Source of the DNA: Streptomyces sp. MUM 178J
Lineage (GTDB): Bacteria; Actinomycetota; Actinomycetes; Streptomycetales; Streptomycetaceae
Length of the DNA stretch: 64,000 nucleotides
Reading direction: 5' to 3'
NCBI RefSeq assembly: GCF_022414575.1
Contig: NZ_JADWYQ010000012.1
Coordinates: 1-64,000, forward strand
The notes beneath the pieces were generated by a model. That model had not been told where the DNA came from, did no database searches, and saw nothing but the letters and a program-made list of their open reading frames with translations. Shown in pieces: positions 25,143-34,494 of this stretch (position 1 is the first letter of the stretch; each line of letters opens with the position of its first letter). The translations under genes and the position numbers were made by a program.

Positions 25143-25571
25143 ATGCCCGCTCGCACCTCGCCGGAAGAGCTCTACCGGCACAGCCTGTGCCTGCTCCTCG
25201 ACAAGGACATTCCCGCCTGGGTCGGCCTGTGGGCCGAGGACGGCGTCATGGAGTTCCCCTTCGCGCCCCCGGGCTGGCCCGCGCGGCTGGAGGGCCGCGA
25301 GGCCGTCGCCGCCTATATGCGCGACTACCCGGACCGCATCGACCTGCACGACTTCCCCGACCTGCGGATCCACCGGACCGAGCGCCCGGAGACCATCGTG
25401 GTCGAGATGCGCGGCGTGGGCAGCATGGTCGGCACAGGAGCCCCCTTCGAGATGACCTATATCGCCGTCGTGTCCGTCCGGGACGGGCGCTTCACCTCCT
25501 ACCGCGACTACTGGAACCCCCTCGCCGTCCATGAGTACGGCCTCGACTTCGCAGGGAGCGGCATCCGATGA
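25143..25571 (+). CDS. NTF2-like/SnoaL-type protein
   Basis: A 142-residue protein with the cone-shaped NTF2/SnoaL fold: the opening helix YRHSLCLLLDKDIPAWVGLWAEDGVMEFPF (split: YRHSLCLLLDKDIPAWVGL, WAEDGVMEFPF) and the closing SVRDGRFTSYRDYWNPLA are typical. Such proteins act as isomerases, hydratases or dehydratases, or bind small molecules. ATG at 25143 is preferred because GGAGG precedes it by six bases; the ATG at 25131 overlaps that site. It is divergent from the TetR gene and overlaps the next gene by ATGA. Confidence 0.85.
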   Translation: MPARTSPEELYRHSLCLLLDKDIPAWVGLWAEDGVMEFPFAPPGWPARLEGREAVAAYMRDYPDRIDLHDFPDLRIHRTERPETIVVEMRGVGSMVGTGAPFEMTYIAVVSVRDGRFTSYRDYWNPLAVHEYGLDFAGSGIR

Positions 25572-26449
25572 GCGTCACCGGCGCCACCCTGGTCATCGGG
25601 GCCACCGGCACCACCGGCAGCCGAACCGCCACCGGGCTCATCACCGCAGGCCACCGCGTCAGAGCCGCCAGCCGCCGGGCCGCCCGGCTCCCGGGCGCGG
25701 AGCCGGTCCGCTTTGACTGGTACGACCCCGCCACCTTCGGCGACGCCCTCGCCGGAGCCGAGCGCGTCTACCTCGTCCCGCCGGTCGGCGACCCGGACCC
25801 GGCCGCGGTCATGCTGCCCTTCCTCCGCCGGGCCCGCGCCGCGGGCGTACAGCGCGCCGTACTCCTCAGCTCCTCGGCCATACCCGAAGGGGGCCCCGGG
25901 GTGGGAGCGGTGCACCAGGCCCTGCGCGGTCTGTTCGGCCAGTGGGCGGTGCTGCGGCCCTCCTGGTTCATGCAGAACTTCACCGGCGCGCACCTCCACG
26001 CCCGAAGCATCCGGGAAGACGGCGTCATCCTGACCGCGACGGGGGCCGGCCGGGTCGCGTTCGTCGACGCCGACGACATCGCCGCCGTCGCCGTCCGCAC
26101 CCTGACCGACGACCGCGCGCCCAATGCCGACCTGCTCCTGACCGGGCCGGAAGCGCTCAGCTACGACGACATCGCCACGATCGTCACGGAGACCCTCGCC
26201 CGCCCCGTCGTGCACCGGCGACTGACATACGAGCAGATGTGCGACCGCCTGACCGCGCAGATGCCGCAGGAGTTCGCCGCGATGCTGGCGGGGATGGACC
26301 ACACCATCGCCCAGGGCGCGGAGGACCGCACCACCGACACCGTCCAGCGCGTCACCGGCCGCCCGCCCCGGGGCTTCCGGGCCTTCGCCGAACGGGAGCT
26401 GACACGGGGACAGGCCAACGGTCGCGCCCACGACTCGAGAGCCGTGTAG
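25568..26449 (+). CDS. NmrA-like NAD(P)-binding oxidoreductase (atypical SDR)
   Basis: A 293-residue atypical short-chain dehydrogenase of the NmrA/YtfG type. The Rossmann motif VIGATGTTGSRTATGL starts near residue 9, and a RPSWFMQNF segment near residue 133 is typical of this subfamily. These proteins bind NAD(P) and act as redox sensors or quinone reductases. They usually lack the classical YxxxK pair, and none is clear here. Coupled to the NTF2-like gene by an ATGA overlap. TetR control is expected. Confidence 0.88.
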   Translation: MSVTGATLVIGATGTTGSRTATGLITAGHRVRAASRRAARLPGAEPVRFDWYDPATFGDALAGAERVYLVPPVGDPDPAAVMLPFLRRARAAGVQRAVLLSSSAIPEGGPGVGAVHQALRGLFGQWAVLRPSWFMQNFTGAHLHARSIREDGVILTATGAGRVAFVDADDIAAVAVRTLTDDRAPNADLLLTGPEALSYDDIATIVTETLARPVVHRRLTYEQMCDRLTAQMPQEFAAMLAGMDHTIAQGAEDRTTDTVQRVTGRPPRGFRAFAERELTRGQANGRAHDSRAV

Positions 26450-26778
26450 TCGCCGTCATCCGGACCGCACCGGGGATCGACCCGATGGAGCAGGGCATCG
26501 CGGGAGAACGCCGCCGGCGTCCCTCCTCCTCACATCTGCGCTGACCGCCGGGGCACTTGACGCCGCACACGGCTCACCTCCACTATTCCATCCCGAAGAG
26601 ATCAGGAGAGACCACAACCATCGTTGCGGACAGAGCGGTCCATGTCATCCCGGTCATCTCCTCCTCGGAACAACCACCTCAGTGATCAACCCATTGGGCC
26701 CGGCCGGCGCGCCTTCCCCTGGACAAGCAGGACCAGCAACACCAGCAAGATCGCTTGAGCACATGCACGAGGAGCACC
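26450..26778. other. Leader region before the lectin gene
   Basis: 329 bases without a firm gene. TTGACG near 26558 followed by CACTATTCC could be a promoter for the downstream gene. A 38-codon frame from ATG 26642 to the stop at 26758 exists but lacks a ribosome site and shows no known family. Confidence 0.5.
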
Positions 26779-28158
26779 GTGACCCCGATGGCCGCCGAAG
26801 ACCCCCTGCTCCTGCGCGCCTTCCGCAGTCTGCATCCGACCGCCCGGGCAGTTCTGCGCCCCGACCTGGCAGGAACATCCGAAGACGCCGCATCAGCCCC
26901 CGGGGCCGACACGAGGAGCCCCGCCGCCGCCTCCGCGCGACGGCAGCTGAGCGATGCGTATCTGAGGTCCTACGCAGCCGAGGCGCCCAGCCGAACCTGC
27001 CGCCACCTCACGGCGGTGATGGACGACGCGGTCAGGGGCGGCGTCTCCCACCGCTCCCAGGACCTCGACGTGCACGCCGAAGCCTGCCGCAGCTGCGCCC
27101 GGGTCCGCGCCGAGCTGACCGTCGTCCACAGCGCAACTGCGTCCGCCCTCGCCGAAGTTCTCGCCGACGCCGAGAGCGCCGCCGCCGCGCGGACGGAGAG
27201 TGCCGCCGCAGCCGCCGCGCGGACGGAGGGCGGCGACGAGAACCCCCCGGCCCCCGGGGAGCCTACGCAGGGCGCGACCGCGGCCGCCGGGCGGACCGTC
27301 GCGGCGGGCCGCGCCTGCCGGCTGCCGGCGCTGGTCGCGGCCTCGCCGTCGCGCGCCGCGGCCGTGGCAGGAGTGACCGTCGCGGCGCTCGCGGCAGCAG
27401 CCGTCGCCTTCTCGACCGCCGCCGAAGACACCAGGAGGCCACTGGCCCGCGCGACCGCAGCGCCTCCGGCACCCGCTCTCCCGGCCGACGAGCCTCCCGC
27501 GGTCCCATCCGCCTCTCCCTCCCGGCCCGGTGGCGGCGCCTCCGGGTCGGCGTCGCCCTCTCGCACCCCGACCGCTCCCGCAGCGACCAAGGCGCCGGCC
27601 GCTGCCGCCAAGGCCAACGCCAAGTCCAACGCCAAGGCCAGCGCCAAAGCTTCGCCCACTCCCACTGTGCACACGCCGCCCCGTCCCCCCGTCGGCTTCC
27701 AACTCGTCAACAGGGCCACCGGACTCTGCGTGGGAGTGCAGAGTGCGTTCGACGGAGCGATGCTGCGCCTCGAGGACTGCAACACGGGCACCCGGCAGCG
27801 ATGGGAGACCGTGGCGGCCGGCTACGGCGCGTACCAGTTCCGCAACGTAGGCACGCGCAAGTGCCTCGACGGCACCGGCGGCGGTGGAAACGTCGTCAGG
27901 GTCGTCCAGAACGAGTGCCGCGACAGCTACTCCTCCCAGCGCACCGTTCAGCTGTGGGTGATCAAGCCGGAGGCGGATGGCGTCGCCTTCCGCCTGCAGT
28001 TCGTGCCCCCCGTCCCCGCAAGCGACTACTCCTCCCACCTCCTCGGCCCGGAGGACTGGTGGCGCGAGAACCCGCCCCGGAAGGGTTCGTATCTCGCCCA
28101 ACTCCCCAACTACTACAACTCCGAGAGTTTCGTCTTCACCATGAACCGGGGTGTGTGA
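26779..28158 (+). CDS. Zinc-finger (anti-sigma-like)/transmembrane/ricin-lectin fusion
   Basis: A 459-residue protein from a GTG with AGGAG five bases upstream; TTG 26755 and ATG 26788 are alternatives. The cytoplasmic half holds C-x24-H-x3-C-x2-C (from SRTCRHL to [10 protein letters not shown]), the zf-HC2/ZAS spacing of anti-sigma factors. Next come Ala/Glu-rich sequence, one helix ([19 protein letters not shown]), a Pro/Ser/Lys-rich linker, and a C-terminal ricin-type beta-trefoil with QRW and QLW motifs. The layout suggests a membrane sensor binding sugars or peptidoglycan outside and a sigma factor or other partner inside. No sigma gene lies beside it, so that role is inference. Confidence 0.8.
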   Translation: MTPMAAEDPLLLRAFRSLHPTARAVLRPDLAGTSEDAASAPGADTRSPAAASARRQLSDAYLRSYAAEAPSRTCRHLTAVMDDAVRGGVSHRSQDLDVHAEACRSCARVRAELTVVHSATASALAEVLADAESAAAARTESAAAAAARTEGGDENPPAPGEPTQGATAAAGRTVAAGRACRLPALVAASPSRAAAVAGVTVAALAAAAVAFSTAAEDTRRPLARATAAPPAPALPADEPPAVPSASPSRPGGGASGSASPSRTPTAPAATKAPAAAAKANAKSNAKASAKASPTPTVHTPPRPPVGFQLVNRATGLCVGVQSAFDGAMLRLEDCNTGTRQRWETVAAGYGAYQFRNVGTRKCLDGTGGGGNVVRVVQNECRDSYSSQRTVQLWVIKPEADGVAFRLQFVPPVPASDYSSHLLGPEDWWRENPPRKGSYLAQLPNYYNSESFVFTMNRGV

Positions 28159-28220
28159 CGGCACGGTCGGCGCTCGACAGACCGGCCCCGCCCGATGGAA
28201 GAAACGAGATGCGAGGCCCC

Positions 28221-30212
28221 TCACAGGCCGCGGCGCGTGCGCTCGGTCGACGCCTGCTCCCGGTCGGCCTTCATATACGTCGACCACACACGCAGGGGCA
28301 GTGTGTCGCCCCGGCCCGCCGCATCCGTGACGGGCTCGTCGAGCGGCAGCAGCCCGCCGCCCTCCGAGTCGCTGCGGAAGACGGTGACGGCAGTCGACAA
28401 CTCCTCGCCGTAGCCGACGAACCACGCCGCCGGCAGCCGGTCCCCGTCATCCGTGCGCCCGGCCGCGATGGGTCCCAGACTGCGCAGGGTGCCGGCGTCG
28501 ACGGCGTCCACGGCGACGTCCCGCAACGCCCGCGTCAGCTCGCGGGCCGTCTGCGGGGCCATCACCTGCCTGCCGCCCGGCCGTTCCAGGCCCTCCAGCG
28601 GCGCACCCCGGTAGGTCGCCGAAGCCACCGAGTACGGCGCCGTCCGCTGCCCCTCGCGGGCGAACGTCGCATAGGCCCCGGCCATCCGGATGGCGCTCGG
28701 CGTGGACGTGCCCAGCGCGAACGACGAGTCCGGCTCGGCCATGCTGTGCGGCAGCAGCCCCGAGGCGATCGCGACGTTCCGCACCTGACGCGGTCCGACG
28801 GCCGAGCCCAGCCGGCGGAAGGCGTCCCGGTCGCCGCGGACCAGCGCCCGGCGAAGCGCAAGCGTGCCGCTCGAGGTGACCTCGTCGACGCCCGCGAGCG
28901 GCGGCACGGCGGTGTCGAGCAGCCCGGAACCGGCCACTGCACGGTCCTCGCCCCTCGCGGCATCGCCCTGCTCCAGGGCCGCTGCCAGGACGAAGGGCTT
29001 GAACGCGGACCCCACCGGCACTCCGGCCGTGTCGGCGTTGCTGGCGAAGTGCCGGGTGGCGTCGGGCCCCCCGTACAGGGCGAGCACCGAGCCGTCTGCG
29101 GTCCGGACGGACGCGGCGCCGAACTGGACGTCCCCGTCCGCCGCCCGCAGCGCCGGGTCCAGCGCCTCGTCGGCGGCTCCCTCCACCGCCCGACGCAGCC
29201 GTTCCACAGCGGCCCGGTCAAAGGTGGTGCGGATGTGGTAGCCGCCCCTCCCCAGCGCCTCGGGCGTCAGCCCCGCACGGTTCCGGAGATCCTTGTTGGC
29301 CGCGTCGACCAGGTAGCCGACCTGCCCTGCGAGGCCGTTGGCCACCTCACGCGGCCGGGGTTCGGGGAAGACGGAGTAGGCCGCCCGTTCCTCCCGCGTC
29401 ATCAGCCCGAGCTCCACCTGCCGGTCCAGGACGTACCGCCAGCGTGCCTCCGCCCTGCGGCGGTGCTCCTCGCCGAGGGCCGGATCGTGCAGGTCCCCGT
29501 TCTTGAGGAGCGCGACCAGCAGGGCACTGCGGGACGGGTCGAGCTGCCGGACATCCGTGCCGTAGTACGCCCGTGCCGCCGCCTGAACCCCGTAGGAGTT
29601 CCGTCCGAACCAGCTGGTGTTCAGGTATCCCTGGAGGATCTGGTCCTTGGACCGGCTCCGCGACAGCTTGACCGCCAGACACAGTTCACGGAGCTTGCGT
29701 TCCACGGACTGCTCCTGGGTCAGGAACGTGTTCTTCACATACTGCTGCGTGATCGTGGAACCGCCCTGGAGCTCTCCGCCCCGCACGACGTTGACCGCGG
29801 CCCGCGCCAGCCCGCTGACGGAGAAGCCCGGGTCGCTGCGGAAGTCGGCGTTCTCCGCGGCGATCGCAGCGTTCTGCAGGGAGAGCGGGATCTCCGACAG
29901 CGGGACGCTCTGCCGGTTGACGGGACCCGCGCTCACCATCTGCGTGCCGTCGGCCCAGTAGTAGACGGTGGCCTCGGCCTGCGCGTCGGCGTTCGGGTCC
30001 GGGATGGTCGTCGTCGCATAGACCCAGCTGACCAGCCCTGCGACGGCGGCGAACCCTAAGAACACAAGACCGAGAAGCTGCCGCCAGGACGGCAGGAAGC
30101 GAGCCGGTCCGCGCCGCCCCCGGCGGGGGTAGTCGACACGGAAACGGAGCAGGCCGACCGGGGCGGCGGACCGGCGCGGCGCCCAGGTGCTGCGACCCCT
30201 GCGACGTATCAC
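28221..30212 (-). CDS. Class A penicillin-binding protein with degenerate transpeptidase motifs
   Basis: A 663-residue bifunctional-type PBP. A cytoplasmic basic tail and one helix (LLGLVFLGFAAVAGLVSWVY) lead to a GT51 glycosyltransferase with AENADFRSDPGF, GGSTITQQYVKN and a GYLNTSWFG element, all typical. The transpeptidase half keeps SxxK (SAFK, about S402), but SxN is replaced by SSG near residue 447 and KTG by RTD (about 586-588, in AAGRTDDGD). The glycosyltransferase should polymerise lipid II; cross-linking may be lost or altered. GTG at 30212 is chosen for the AGAGG site; the frame is open to 30380. Confidence 0.88.
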   Translation of the reverse strand: MIRRRGRSTWAPRRSAAPVGLLRFRVDYPRRGRRGPARFLPSWRQLLGLVFLGFAAVAGLVSWVYATTTIPDPNADAQAEATVYYWADGTQMVSAGPVNRQSVPLSEIPLSLQNAAIAAENADFRSDPGFSVSGLARAAVNVVRGGELQGGSTITQQYVKNTFLTQEQSVERKLRELCLAVKLSRSRSKDQILQGYLNTSWFGRNSYGVQAAARAYYGTDVRQLDPSRSALLVALLKNGDLHDPALGEEHRRRAEARWRYVLDRQVELGLMTREERAAYSVFPEPRPREVANGLAGQVGYLVDAANKDLRNRAGLTPEALGRGGYHIRTTFDRAAVERLRRAVEGAADEALDPALRAADGDVQFGAASVRTADGSVLALYGGPDATRHFASNADTAGVPVGSAFKPFVLAAALEQGDAARGEDRAVAGSGLLDTAVPPLAGVDEVTSSGTLALRRALVRGDRDAFRRLGSAVGPRQVRNVAIASGLLPHSMAEPDSSFALGTSTPSAIRMAGAYATFAREGQRTAPYSVASATYRGAPLEGLERPGGRQVMAPQTARELTRALRDVAVDAVDAGTLRSLGPIAAGRTDDGDRLPAAWFVGYGEELSTAVTVFRSDSEGGGLLPLDEPVTDAAGRGDTLPLRVWSTYMKADREQASTERTRRGL

Positions 30213-30493
30213 GGTGGAGGACCTCTTTCGTATGGCAAATGCACGTGCCCTCTTTCCTACGACGCGCGACGACCGCCCGTTCACGGCTGCCGCTGGTCGG
30301 CCGACGCACGCCAGGGCCGGGGAAGGCGTCACGGGCCGGCTCTCCGGCCTTGTGCCGTCAGGTGACCCCCTGCCCCGCACGGCTCCGCCGCCCGCGCGCG
30401 AAGGGGCGCTCGCTCGTTCGGGCGCATCGGGCAGGGCGTGGGCGGCGGTCTGCGGCCAGGATGGGGGTGCTGTCCCACGGGCGAGGGAGACGT

Positions 30494-31708
30494 ATGACCG
30501 AGACCTGGACCGAGACCGACTCCGAGGGAGCCGGGGCAGGCCGGCCCTCGGGGCGCCGTGCTCCGGATACGGGCGGGGCCGACCTCCGACGTGTCGGGCT
30601 GAGCCCGGACTTCTGGTATCCCGTCGCGTTGTCGAGAAGCGTACGCACGGGGCGGGTGCTGGCGACGGCGTTCGCCGGCGAGCGCATCGCGCTCTACCGC
30701 GGCGTGAGCGGCGCCGTCTACGCGGTGGAGGACCGGTGCGCCCATCGGCAGGTGCCGCTCAGCATGGGCGTCGTGGAAGGCGAGACGCTCCGCTGCTGCT
30801 ATCACGCGTGGGCCTATCGCGGCGACGGCAGGATCTCGCAGATCCCGTACCTGTCCAAGGGCGACGGCCGGCCTCCGCGCGGCGTGCGCGGTTACCCCGT
30901 CCGCGAGGCGTACGGCCTGGTGTTCGTCTTCCCGGGCGACCGGGAGCGGGCGGCGGCGACCGCGCTGCCCGAGCTGCCGTCTCTCGGCTCGACGGAGTAC
31001 CGGACGATGACCTTCTCCCGGACGGTGCGCTGCCACTACTCGTTCATGCACGAGAACCTGCTCGACATGAACCACCAGTTCCTCCATCGGGGCGTCGTCG
31101 GCAGGCTCCGCCCCGAGCTGCTCGACTACCGGACGAGCCCGCGGTCAGTGGAGGCCAGGTACCTGTTCACCCATGCCGGGGGGAAGCGGAACCGCGGCGC
31201 CAGCCTGCTGGCAGCCCAGGGCATCGGCGGCGGCGACACCCCCGACGTCATGACCATCCGCACGGAGTACCCGTACCAGACCCTCGACCTGGTCCCGGAG
31301 AACGCCCAGCGTCCGGCCTTCAGCCTCTGGGTCGCGTACGTGCCCGAGGACGCCGAGCAGCGCACCTGCCACGCCTACGGCCTGCTCATGATCAACAAGC
31401 CTGCCGTCCCCGGCCTCCTCCCCCTGGCCTGGCCGCTCATCAGGCGCTTCGCCGAGCGGGTCTTCTCCGAGGACCGCATGGCCGTCGAAGCCGAGCAGCG
31501 CGCTTGGGAGGAGCAGGGCGAGGACCGCAACCACGAGGTCTTCCCCCTGATCCTGGACGTCCGCCAAGTGCTGCGCGCCAATGGAGTCCCCCTTCGCCCC
31601 CGGGCCGGGGCGGTGTGCGAAGGCCCGGCGCCGGCCGCCGGTCACGGCCCCGAAGGACCGGACGGCCCCGCGGGCCCCGAGCGGTCCGCCGGACGTCCTG
31701 GCACATGA
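30494..31708 (+). CDS. Rieske-type non-heme iron oxygenase
   Basis: A 404-residue oxygenase alpha-subunit type protein. The Rieske [2Fe-2S] cluster is bound by C82-x-H84 (CAHRQV) and C101-x2-H104 (CCYH). The mononuclear iron site is in HENLLDMNHQFLHRG (D191, H194, H198). A Pro/Gly-rich unstructured tail ends the protein. Substrates for this group include sterols, choline-like compounds and pigments. None can be assigned. It needs a reductase supplied from elsewhere, since none is adjacent. The ATG has GAGGGAGACGT just upstream. It is divergent from the PBP gene. Confidence 0.87.
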   Translation: MTETWTETDSEGAGAGRPSGRRAPDTGGADLRRVGLSPDFWYPVALSRSVRTGRVLATAFAGERIALYRGVSGAVYAVEDRCAHRQVPLSMGVVEGETLRCCYHAWAYRGDGRISQIPYLSKGDGRPPRGVRGYPVREAYGLVFVFPGDRERAAATALPELPSLGSTEYRTMTFSRTVRCHYSFMHENLLDMNHQFLHRGVVGRLRPELLDYRTSPRSVEARYLFTHAGGKRNRGASLLAAQGIGGGDTPDVMTIRTEYPYQTLDLVPENAQRPAFSLWVAYVPEDAEQRTCHAYGLLMINKPAVPGLLPLAWPLIRRFAERVFSEDRMAVEAEQRAWEEQGEDRNHEVFPLILDVRQVLRANGVPLRPRAGAVCEGPAPAAGHGPEGPDGPAGPERSAGRPGT

Positions 31709-31742
31709 TGGCCGTCCGACGACTCCGTAGCCCTCGAGGACT

Positions 31743-31768
31743 CCGCGGACCCCGGGGACTCCGCGGAC
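31743..31768. terminator. Possible hairpin between convergent genes
   Basis: Two copies of the self-complementary TCCGCGGA flank CCCCGGGGAC and can pair as an 8-bp stem, between the Rieske gene stop and the aspA stop. Confidence 0.4.
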
Positions 31769-31807
31769 GGAGCGGGCCGTCGGCGCCGGTGGCCGCGCGG
31801 TGGCGGC

Positions 31808-33256
31808 TCAGAGGCGGGTGTGCGGCCGGGCGAGGTTGTCGGGGCGCAGGATGCGGCGCAGCTCGTCCTTCGTCAGCAGCCCCTTCTCCAGGACGAGTTC
31901 GCGGACTCCGCGACCGCTGTCGAGGGCTTCCTGCGCGATGGCGGTGGCCTGCTCGTAACCGATGTGCGGGTTGAGCGCGGTCACCAGTCCGATGGAGCGG
32001 TCGACCAGCTGCGCGAGGTGGTCGCGGTTGGCGGTGATTCCGCGGACGCAGCGCTCCGCCAGCGTGAGGCAGCCGGCCCGCAGATGGGTGAGGCTCTTGA
32101 GGAGGCTGTGGGCGATCACCGGCTCGAAGGCGTTGAGCTGGAGCTGCCCGGCTTCGGCGGCCATGGTGACGGTCATGTCGTTGCCGATGACTTCGAAGGC
32201 GATCTGGTTGACGGCTTCGGGCACGACCGGGTTGACCTTGCCTGGCATGATGCTGGAACCGGCCTGTACGGGCGGGAGATTGATCTCGCCGAGACCGGCG
32301 CGCGGTCCGCAGGACAGCAGGCGCAGATCGTTGCAGGTCTTGGAGAGTTTGACGGCGATCCGCTTGAGCACGCCGGAGAGCTGGACGAACGCCCCGGCGT
32401 CCTGGGTGGCCTCGACGAGGTCGTCGGCGACGGTCAGCGGCAGGCCGGTGATGTCGCGCAGATGCCGGGCGGCCAGCGCGGTGTAGCCGGGATGGGCGTT
32501 GAGTCCGGTGCCGATGGCGGTGCCGCCGATGTTGATCTCGCGGATGAGGGCGCATGCCTCGCTCAGCCGCTTGCGGTCCTCCTCCAGCATGATCGCGTAC
32601 GAGGCGAACTCCTGGCCCAGCGTCATGGGGACGGCGTCCTGGAGCTGGGTGCGGCCCATCTTCAGGACGTCAGCGAACTCCTCGGCCTTGGCGGCGAAGG
32701 CGTCCCGCAGCACCTCCATGGCGTCCAGCAGGCGCTGGGCGGTGAGGTCGAGGGCTATCTTGACGGCGGTCGGGTAGACGTCGTTGGTGCTCTGGCCGAG
32801 GTTGACGTCCTCCAGCGGGTGCAGCCGTGCGTATTCCCCCTTGCCGTGGCCGAGGAGTTCCAGGGCGCGGTTGGCTATGACCTCGTTCGCGTTCATGTTG
32901 GTGGACGTGCCGGCGCCGCCCTGGATGACGTCCACGGTGAAGGCGTCGTGGAGCTTTCCGCCGCGGATTTCCTCGCAGGCGGCGGTGATGGCTTCGGCCT
33001 TGCGGGCGTCGAGCAGCCCGAGGTCCCGGTTGGCGAGGGCTGCGGCCTGCTTGACGCAGGCGAGGGCGGTGACGAGTTCGGGATGCGCGGACACGGGGGT
33101 GCCGGTGATGGGGAAGTTCTCGACGGCGCGGAGCGTGTGGACGCCGTAGTAGGCGCCCGCGGGGACGTCGCGGTCGCCGAGCAGATCATGCTCGGTGCGG
33201 AAGCCGCCGCAGGCGGCCGGAAGAGCGGCGGGGGAGGGGCCGGAAGCGTGGGCCAT
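31808..33256 (-). CDS. aspA: Aspartate ammonia-lyase
   Basis: A 482-residue lyase of the fumarase/aspartase superfamily, converting L-aspartate to fumarate and ammonia. Clear signatures are the TEHDLLGDRDVPAGAYYGVHTLRA opening (split: TEHDLLGDRDVP, AGAYYGVHTLRA), QGGAGTSTNMNANEV near residue 117 and the superfamily signature GSSIMPGKVNP near residue 325. Length is as expected. The ATG at 33256 has AGGAG ten bases upstream. The same frame is open far upstream inside the asparaginase gene, which is a shadow. It is the second gene of the asparagine catabolic pair, 65 bases after ansA. Confidence 0.94.
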   Translation of the reverse strand: MAHASGPSPAALPAACGGFRTEHDLLGDRDVPAGAYYGVHTLRAVENFPITGTPVSAHPELVTALACVKQAAALANRDLGLLDARKAEAITAACEEIRGGKLHDAFTVDVIQGGAGTSTNMNANEVIANRALELLGHGKGEYARLHPLEDVNLGQSTNDVYPTAVKIALDLTAQRLLDAMEVLRDAFAAKAEEFADVLKMGRTQLQDAVPMTLGQEFASYAIMLEEDRKRLSEACALIREINIGGTAIGTGLNAHPGYTALAARHLRDITGLPLTVADDLVEATQDAGAFVQLSGVLKRIAVKLSKTCNDLRLLSCGPRAGLGEINLPPVQAGSSIMPGKVNPVVPEAVNQIAFEVIGNDMTVTMAAEAGQLQLNAFEPVIAHSLLKSLTHLRAGCLTLAERCVRGITANRDHLAQLVDRSIGLVTALNPHIGYEQATAIAQEALDSGRGVRELVLEKGLLTKDELRRILRPDNLARPHTRL

Positions 33257-33321
33257 GGCAGTGCGTCTCCTGGGTGATCGGGGAGGCGGGCGGCTGGGGT
33301 CGGGGCAGGCGGTTCGAGGCC

Positions 33322-34380
33322 CTACGCCCGGACGAGCGCGGCGGCTTCGGCGGTGGGGGAGGCGGCCTCGGCGTTCTCGGCGTTCTCGGCGGCGGGGAGT
33401 GCCAGGGCGTGGCGCAGCACTCGTTCCCTCTCGTACGGCTCGGGCGCTGCGAGGAGGGCGGAGAGGACGGCGATCCGGGCCTGGCCGGCGCGGAGCGTCC
33501 CGGTGGGCACGGCCCCGGCGGCGACGAGGTCGACGGCGCCGCCGTGGGTGTACATCTCGGTGACGGGCCCGGAGTGGACCCGGGTGGTGAGCGCGACCAG
33601 CACGCCTCGGGAGCGGGCGGCGGCGACCGCCTCGACGGTCTCGGGGGTGGCGTTGCCGGCGCCGGTCGCGACCAGGACGACGCCCTGTGCCCCGGCGTCC
33701 ACGGCGGCGTTCAGCAGCAGGGGGTCGCCGTCGGCGTGGTGCATCACCATGTCGACGCGCGGCAGACCGCCCCGAACGTCGAGCCCGGCGGGCAGCGGCA
33801 GCGGGGCGGGCCGCTGCGGGTGCCGCAGGACGGAGACCTTTCCGAACCCGATGGCGCCGATCCGCGGGCCGGACGGGTCGGCGAAGGCGTCGGCGGCGAC
33901 CGTCTGCGTCTTGACGGCGCCCCGGGCGGCGTGCAGCTTGCCGTCGAAGGCGACGAGCACACCGAGGCCGCGAGTGCGGGCGGCGGTGAGCAGGGCGTCG
34001 TGGAGGTTGCGGGGCCCGTCGCCGTCCTCGGCGTCGAGCGGCAGCTGGGCGCCGGTGAACACGACCGGCCGCGGATCGTCGTGGTGAAGGTCGACGAGGA
34101 ACGCGGACTCCTCCAGGGTGTCGGTGCCATGCGTCACGACCACGCCGTCCACCCCGGGGTCGCCCAGCGCCTTGTGGACGGCGCGCAGCAGCGTCAGCTG
34201 ATGGGCGGTGGTGAGGCGCGGGCTGTTGACGCTGAACAGGTCGACGACCTCGACGGTGACCCCCTCGGGCACGGGAGCGGTCGCCATGACCTCCCGTCCG
34301 CCCGCGGCGGCGGCGAAGCCGGAACCCTGCCAGCGGCTGGCTATGGTGCCGCCGGTGCTGATCACAACGATCCGACCCAC
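33322..34380 (-). CDS. L-asparaginase (type I/II fold)
   Basis: A 352-residue asparaginase hydrolysing asparagine to aspartate and ammonia. The two catalytic motifs are present: STGGTIAS near residue 8 (nucleophilic Thr) and VVTHGTDTLEESAF near residue 84 (second Thr, Asp). No signal peptide is seen, so it is cytoplasmic. The C-terminus ends in an Ala/Glu-rich tail. GTG at 34380 gives the best spacing to AGGAGAGG; GTG at 34389 is possible but too close. It leads the ansA-aspA unit, divergent from an Lrp/AsnC regulator at 34495. Confidence 0.93.
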   Translation of the reverse strand: MGRIVVISTGGTIASRWQGSGFAAAAGGREVMATAPVPEGVTVEVVDLFSVNSPRLTTAHQLTLLRAVHKALGDPGVDGVVVTHGTDTLEESAFLVDLHHDDPRPVVFTGAQLPLDAEDGDGPRNLHDALLTAARTRGLGVLVAFDGKLHAARGAVKTQTVAADAFADPSGPRIGAIGFGKVSVLRHPQRPAPLPLPAGLDVRGGLPRVDMVMHHADGDPLLLNAAVDAGAQGVVLVATGAGNATPETVEAVAAARSRGVLVALTTRVHSGPVTEMYTHGGAVDLVAAGAVPTGTLRAGQARIAVLSALLAAPEPYERERVLRHALALPAAENAENAEAASPTAEAAALVRA

Positions 34381-34436
34381 GATGTCCACCTCTCCTTGCG
34401 CAGAACAACTGGGCGCAAGGATAGAGAAATCACCTC

Positions 34437-34449
34437 GCAATTTGATTGC
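34437..34449. promoter_or_regulatory. GCAAT-TTG-ATTGC inverted repeat, likely Lrp site
   Basis: A perfect 5-3-5 inverted repeat lies in the 114-bp region between ansA and the Lrp gene. Another ATTGC half-site follows in AATAATTGC at 34483-34491. The right half is embedded in GATTGCTAC, shared with the other Lrp region at 2419. It is placed to act on both divergent genes. Confidence 0.6.
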
Positions 34450-34494
34450 TACATCAACTCCGCATTCCAGTCAGTCCCGGTGAATAATTGCTCC

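Noticed and set aside
26642..26758. A 38-codon leader peptide before the lectin gene
   Set aside because: Weak ribosome site and no conserved feature; kept only as a note.
26682..30059. A 1125-codon open frame on the plus strand across the lectin and PBP genes
   Set aside because: It has no start signal, is full of Arg/Gly/Pro typical of antisense GC-rich shadows, and overlaps two well-supported genes.
33257..34408. Extension of the aspA frame over the asparaginase gene
   Set aside because: Arg-rich shadow; the fumarase-type protein starts normally at 33256 and the asparaginase frame carries both catalytic motifs.
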